Shown here: positions 19,956-22,387 of the stretch, one piece after another
Position numbering within the stretch: the stretch's first letter is position 1
Layout: the number at the start of each line of letters is the position of its first letter
Assembly: GCA_937974195.1 (NCBI GenBank)
Contig: CALJIC010000213.1
Location: forward strand, 1 to 22,387
Direction of reading: 5' to 3'
Length of the DNA: 22,387 nucleotides
Source: an uncultured Roseiflexaceae bacterium
GTDB taxonomy: Bacteria > Chloroflexota > Chloroflexia > Chloroflexales > Roseiflexaceae
Notes under the pieces: model-generated
The model's database searches: none
What the model was told of the DNA's origin: nothing
What the model saw: the letters and a program-made list of their open reading frames with translations, nothing else
Position numbers and translations under genes: made by a program

Positions 19956-22387
19956 CTACACCACCTTTGTGCCCTGCCAGGCCTCGGTCAGCCGGGCGAC
20001 GTCGGCGCGCAGCACCTCGGCGCCATCGAGCCCGTACGCCACCAGGCGCTGCTCGGCGACGACGCCGCCGACGCGCGCGTGCGGCAGGCCAGCCAGCGCC
20101 TCCTCGAAGGCGGGCGCGTCCTCCGGGCGCACCTCGCACAGGAAGCGGCTGGTCGACTCGGCGAACAGCGCGAGCGCATCCGACACGACGCCCTCGTCGC
20201 GCGGGACGCGCGCGAGCTCGAGGTCCAGCCCCAGCCGCCCGGCGATCGCCATCTCGGCGGCGGCCACCGCCAGCCCGCCCTCGCTCAGGTCGTGGCACGC
20301 CCGCACCAGGCCGCGCCCGATCGCCGCGTGCAGGGCCGCCATGAGCCGCGGGGCGGTCGCCAGGTCGACGCGCGGAACGGCGCGCTCGGCTTCAGGGTGC
20401 GGCAGCCCGCCGACATCGAGCACGTGCGCGCCGCCCAGCTCGGCCCTGGTCAGGCCGACGAGATACAGATAGTTGCCGGGCTCCTTGAGGTCCAGCGTCA
20501 CCGCCGCGCGCACGTCGGGGATGATCGCCAGCGCCGAGATCAGGAGCGTCGGCGGGATGGGGGTGCGCCGGCCCTGCGCGTCGCGGTACTCGTTGTTGAG
20601 CGAGTCCTTGCCGGAGATGAACGGCGCCCGGTAGGCCAGCGCGGCGTCGTAGCACCCGGCCGCCGCGCGCACCAGGCCGGCCATGCGATCCGGCTGGCGC
20701 GGGTCGCCCCAGCAGAAGTTGTCCAGGATGGCGGCCTGGCCCGGGTCGCCGCCCACCGCCACCACGTTGCGCAGCGCCTCGTCCACGCACGCCAGCGCCA
20801 TCCAGTACGGGTCCAGCTGGCCGTAGCGCGGGTTGATGCCGCAGGCGATGACGATGCCGCGCGTGGTGCTGTGGAGCGGCTGCAGCACCGCCGCATCGGC
20901 CGGCCCGTCGCACATGGCGCCGACGAGCGGCTTGACGACGGTGCGCCCGCCGACCTCGTGGTCGTAGGTGCGGATGATCGGCGCCTTCGACGCGATGTTC
21001 GGGTGGGCGAGCAGCGCCAGCAGGGTGTCCGGCAGGCTGGGCGAGCCGGCCGGCCGCTTCGAAACGGCCGGGGCGGGCGGCGTCCAGACCGCCTCGAGCA
21101 CCCGCTGCGGGCGGCCGTCGTGGAGGAAGCCCATATCCAGGTCCACCACCGTCTCGCCGCGGTAGGCGACGTGCAGCCGCCCGGTGTCGGTGAAGCGCCC
21201 GATGACCGTCGCCTCGACGTCCTCGCTCGCGCACAGCTCCAGCAGCGCGGCGAGCCGGTCCTGCGGGACCGCCAGCACCATCCGCTCCTGGGCCTCCGAG
21301 AGCCAGATCTCCCACGGCTGCAGGCCGGCGTACTTGAGCGGGACGTCGGCGAGCTCCACGTCCGCGCCGCACTCCGCGCCCATCTCGCCCACGGCTGAAG
21401 AGAGCCCGCCGGCGCCGCAGTCGGTGATCGCGCTGTAGAGCCCCGCGTCGCGCGCCTGCAGGATGACGTCGATCAGCTTCTTCTCGGTGATCGGGTCGCC
21501 GATCTGCACCGCGCTGCCGACCTCCTCGGCCGTGGTGCTGGTGAGCTCGACCGACGAGAAGGTCGCGCCGTGGATGCCGTCGCGCCCGGTGCGCCCGCCG
21601 AGCACCACGATCGCGTCGCCCGGCCGGACGCTGCGCGGGTGGCGTCCGCGCGGCGCGAGCCCGACCGTGCCGCAGTACACCAGCGGGTTGGCGATGTAGC
21701 CGGGGTCGTACAGCACCGCGCCGTTGACCGTCGGGATGCCGAGCTTGTTGCCGTAGTCGCGCACGCCGGCCACCACGCCGACCGCGATCTGCCGCGGGTG
21801 CAGCACGCCGGGGGGAAGGCCGGCTTCGCCCTCCTGGTCCGGCAGGTCGAGCGGGCCGAAGCAGAGCACGTCGGTGTTGGCGATCGGCAGGGCCGAGACG
21901 CCGAGCACATCGCGCACCACCCCGCCGACGCCGGTGTTGGCGCCGCCGAACGGCTCTAGGGCCGAGGGGTGGTTGTGAGTCTCGACCTTGAACGACACCT
22001 CGTAGTCGTCGGTGAAGGCGATGATGCCGGCGTTGTCGACGAAGGCGGAGAGGACGGAGAACCCAGAACCAGGGGCATCAGAACCAGAAGCGGAGGACGC
22101 GGAACCAGGAGCTGATGGCTGTGACGCCCGCATCGCCAGGACCTGCTTCGTCGCGGCCATCAGATACGTCTTGATCAGACTGTCGATCTCACAGTCCGCG
22201 TCCAGCCCGCGCAGCGCCGCGTACAGGCCGGCGTCGAGCTGAGAGCTCTCGCTCCCTGCCTCTGTGGGGTTTGGCTCTGCAGTTCTCGGTTCTAACGTGC
22301 TCGGCTCTGCAGTTCTCGGTTCTGCCGTCCTTGGTTCTGCCGTCCTTGGTTCTGCCGTCCTTGGTTCTGCCGTCCTTGGTTCTGCCG
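19956..22387 (-). CDS. purL: Phosphoribosylformylglycinamidine synthase PurL, N-terminus outside the window
   Basis: Converts FGAR, glutamine and ATP to FGAM in purine biosynthesis. The open frame runs from the right window edge to the TAG at 19958, about 809 residues; the start is not present. Family motifs include LYAALRGLDADCEIDSL, FVDNAGIIAF, VETHNHPSALEPFGGANTG (ATP/metal site with the conserved histidines), ANTDVLCFGP, GAGGLSSAVGEMG, FISGKDSLNNEY and CHDLSEGGLAVA. The order fits long-form PurL, and no glutaminase domain is visible before the stop. Two in-frame low-complexity insertions interrupt the N-terminal part (see the repeats at 22047 and 22273). The frame stays open through both, so the gene appears functional. 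It is the upstream member of an operon with DUF1444 and a membrane protein. Confidence 0.92.
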   Translation of the reverse strand, partial: AEPRTAEPRTAEPRTAEPRTAEPRTAEPSTLEPRTAEPNPTEAGSESSQLDAGLYAALRGLDADCEIDSLIKTYLMAATKQVLAMRASQPSAPGSASSASGSDAPGSGFSVLSAFVDNAGIIAFTDDYEVSFKVETHNHPSALEPFGGANTGVGGVVRDVLGVSALPIANTDVLCFGPLDLPDQEGEAGLPPGVLHPRQIAVGVVAGVRDYGNKLGIPTVNGAVLYDPGYIANPLVYCGTVGLAPRGRHPRSVRPGDAIVVLGGRTGRDGIHGATFSSVELTSTTAEEVGSAVQIGDPITEKKLIDVILQARDAGLYSAITDCGAGGLSSAVGEMGAECGADVELADVPLKYAGLQPWEIWLSEAQERMVLAVPQDRLAALLELCASEDVEATVIGRFTDTGRLHVAYRGETVVDLDMGFLHDGRPQRVLEAVWTPPAPAVSKRPAGSPSLPDTLLALLAHPNIASKAPIIRTYDHEVGGRTVVKPLVGAMCDGPADAAVLQPLHSTTRGIVIACGINPRYGQLDPYWMALACVDEALRNVVAVGGDPGQAAILDNFCWGDPRQPDRMAGLVRAAAGCYDAALAYRAPFISGKDSLNNEYRDAQGRRTPIPPTLLISALAIIPDVRAAVTLDLKEPGNYLYLVGLTRAELGGAHVLDVGGLPHPEAERAVPRVDLATAPRLMAALHAAIGRGLVRACHDLSEGGLAVAAAEMAIAGRLGLDLELARVPRDEGVVSDALALFAESTSRFLCEVRPEDAPAFEEALAGLPHARVGGVVAEQRLVAYGLDGAEVLRADVARLTEAWQGTKVV
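22047..22125. repeat. Low-complexity CAGAACC-rich insertion inside purL
   Basis: On the plus strand several CAGAACC/GGAACCAG-like units occur in about 80 bases (for example AGAACCCAGAACCAGG, later CAGAACCAG). On the coding strand this encodes a Ser/Ala/Gly/Pro-rich stretch (SAPGSASSASGSDAPGSG) just before VLSAFVDNAG, where PurL homologues as I recall have only a short connection. Confidence 0.7.
22273..22387. repeat. 15-bp tandem repeat inside purL encoding EPRTA
   Basis: Units of GGTTCTGCCGTCCTT (plus strand) are repeated four times exactly from 22318 to 22377 with a partial copy to the window edge. Three degenerate units precede them at 22273-22317. The period keeps the purL frame and translates on the coding strand as EPRTA pentapeptides with one EPSTL variant. 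The array continues beyond the window, so copy number is unknown. Confidence 0.9.

Noticed and set aside
18407..21398. Long plus-strand frames opposite purL, DUF1444 and the membrane protein
   Set aside because: Composition shadows with His/Arg/Ala-rich sequence and no recognisable domains.
1..22387. tRNA, rRNA, CRISPR arrays, transposases, phage genes
   Set aside because: None recognised. The tandem repeats at 16382 and 22273 have no spacers of CRISPR type and no mobile-element genes are present.

Overview
The window is high-GC DNA with dense genes on both strands. It looks like a member of the Chloroflexota, probably class Chloroflexia. Pointers are the Flp-type prepilin with an EEGQGLVEYALIL core, a long secreted protein with two PPC domains, a sortase with a proline-rich stalk, an amidoligase/ATP-grasp cluster, and E. 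coli-like -10 boxes (TATAAT, TATGAT, TATAGT). This assignment is inference from gene content; no rRNA or other phylogenetic marker is present.

Layout. 1-3815: a sortase (minus), then divergently a membrane-anchored beta-helix protein translationally coupled to a serine beta-lactamase-family hydrolase. 3816-4682: an ANTAR response regulator whose leader holds two adjacent stem-loops. 4683-6579: an aromatic-amino-acid operon on the minus strand (promoter, leader peptide, attenuator, chorismate mutase aroH, terminator, DAHP synthase). 6632-9172: a secreted PPC-domain protein. 9198-10733: a Flp pilin and a membrane protein resembling M28 peptidases without their metal ligands. 10751-15618: a minus-strand cluster, in order of transcription esterase, RimK-like ATP-grasp, a second ATP-grasp and a GCS2 carboxylate-amine ligase, behind a near-consensus promoter. 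15675-18334: an O-methyltransferase and a GAF-GAF-SpoIIE phosphatase, separated by a heptamer/inverted-repeat patch. 18350-22387: an operon read from the right edge, purL (5' end outside the window), a DUF1444 protein and a polytopic membrane protein. purL carries two in-frame low-complexity insertions, one a 15-bp tandem repeat encoding EPRTA.

The most striking item is at 6349-6579. A TTGACG-17-TATAGT promoter precedes a 25-codon leader peptide containing six consecutive aromatic codons (FYFWYF). It is followed by mutually exclusive pairings 1:2, 2:3 and 3:4, the last a 12-bp terminator-like stem just before aroH. This has the complete architecture of ribosome-mediated attenuation, here apparently sensing Phe, Tyr and Trp together and controlling the first committed enzyme of the shikimate pathway and chorismate mutase. 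The amidoligase cluster is the best candidate for an uncharacterised biosynthetic pathway.

Start codons were chosen by Shine-Dalgarno (SD) spacing, promoter position and family length. Functions come from motifs read by eye; no database search was possible.
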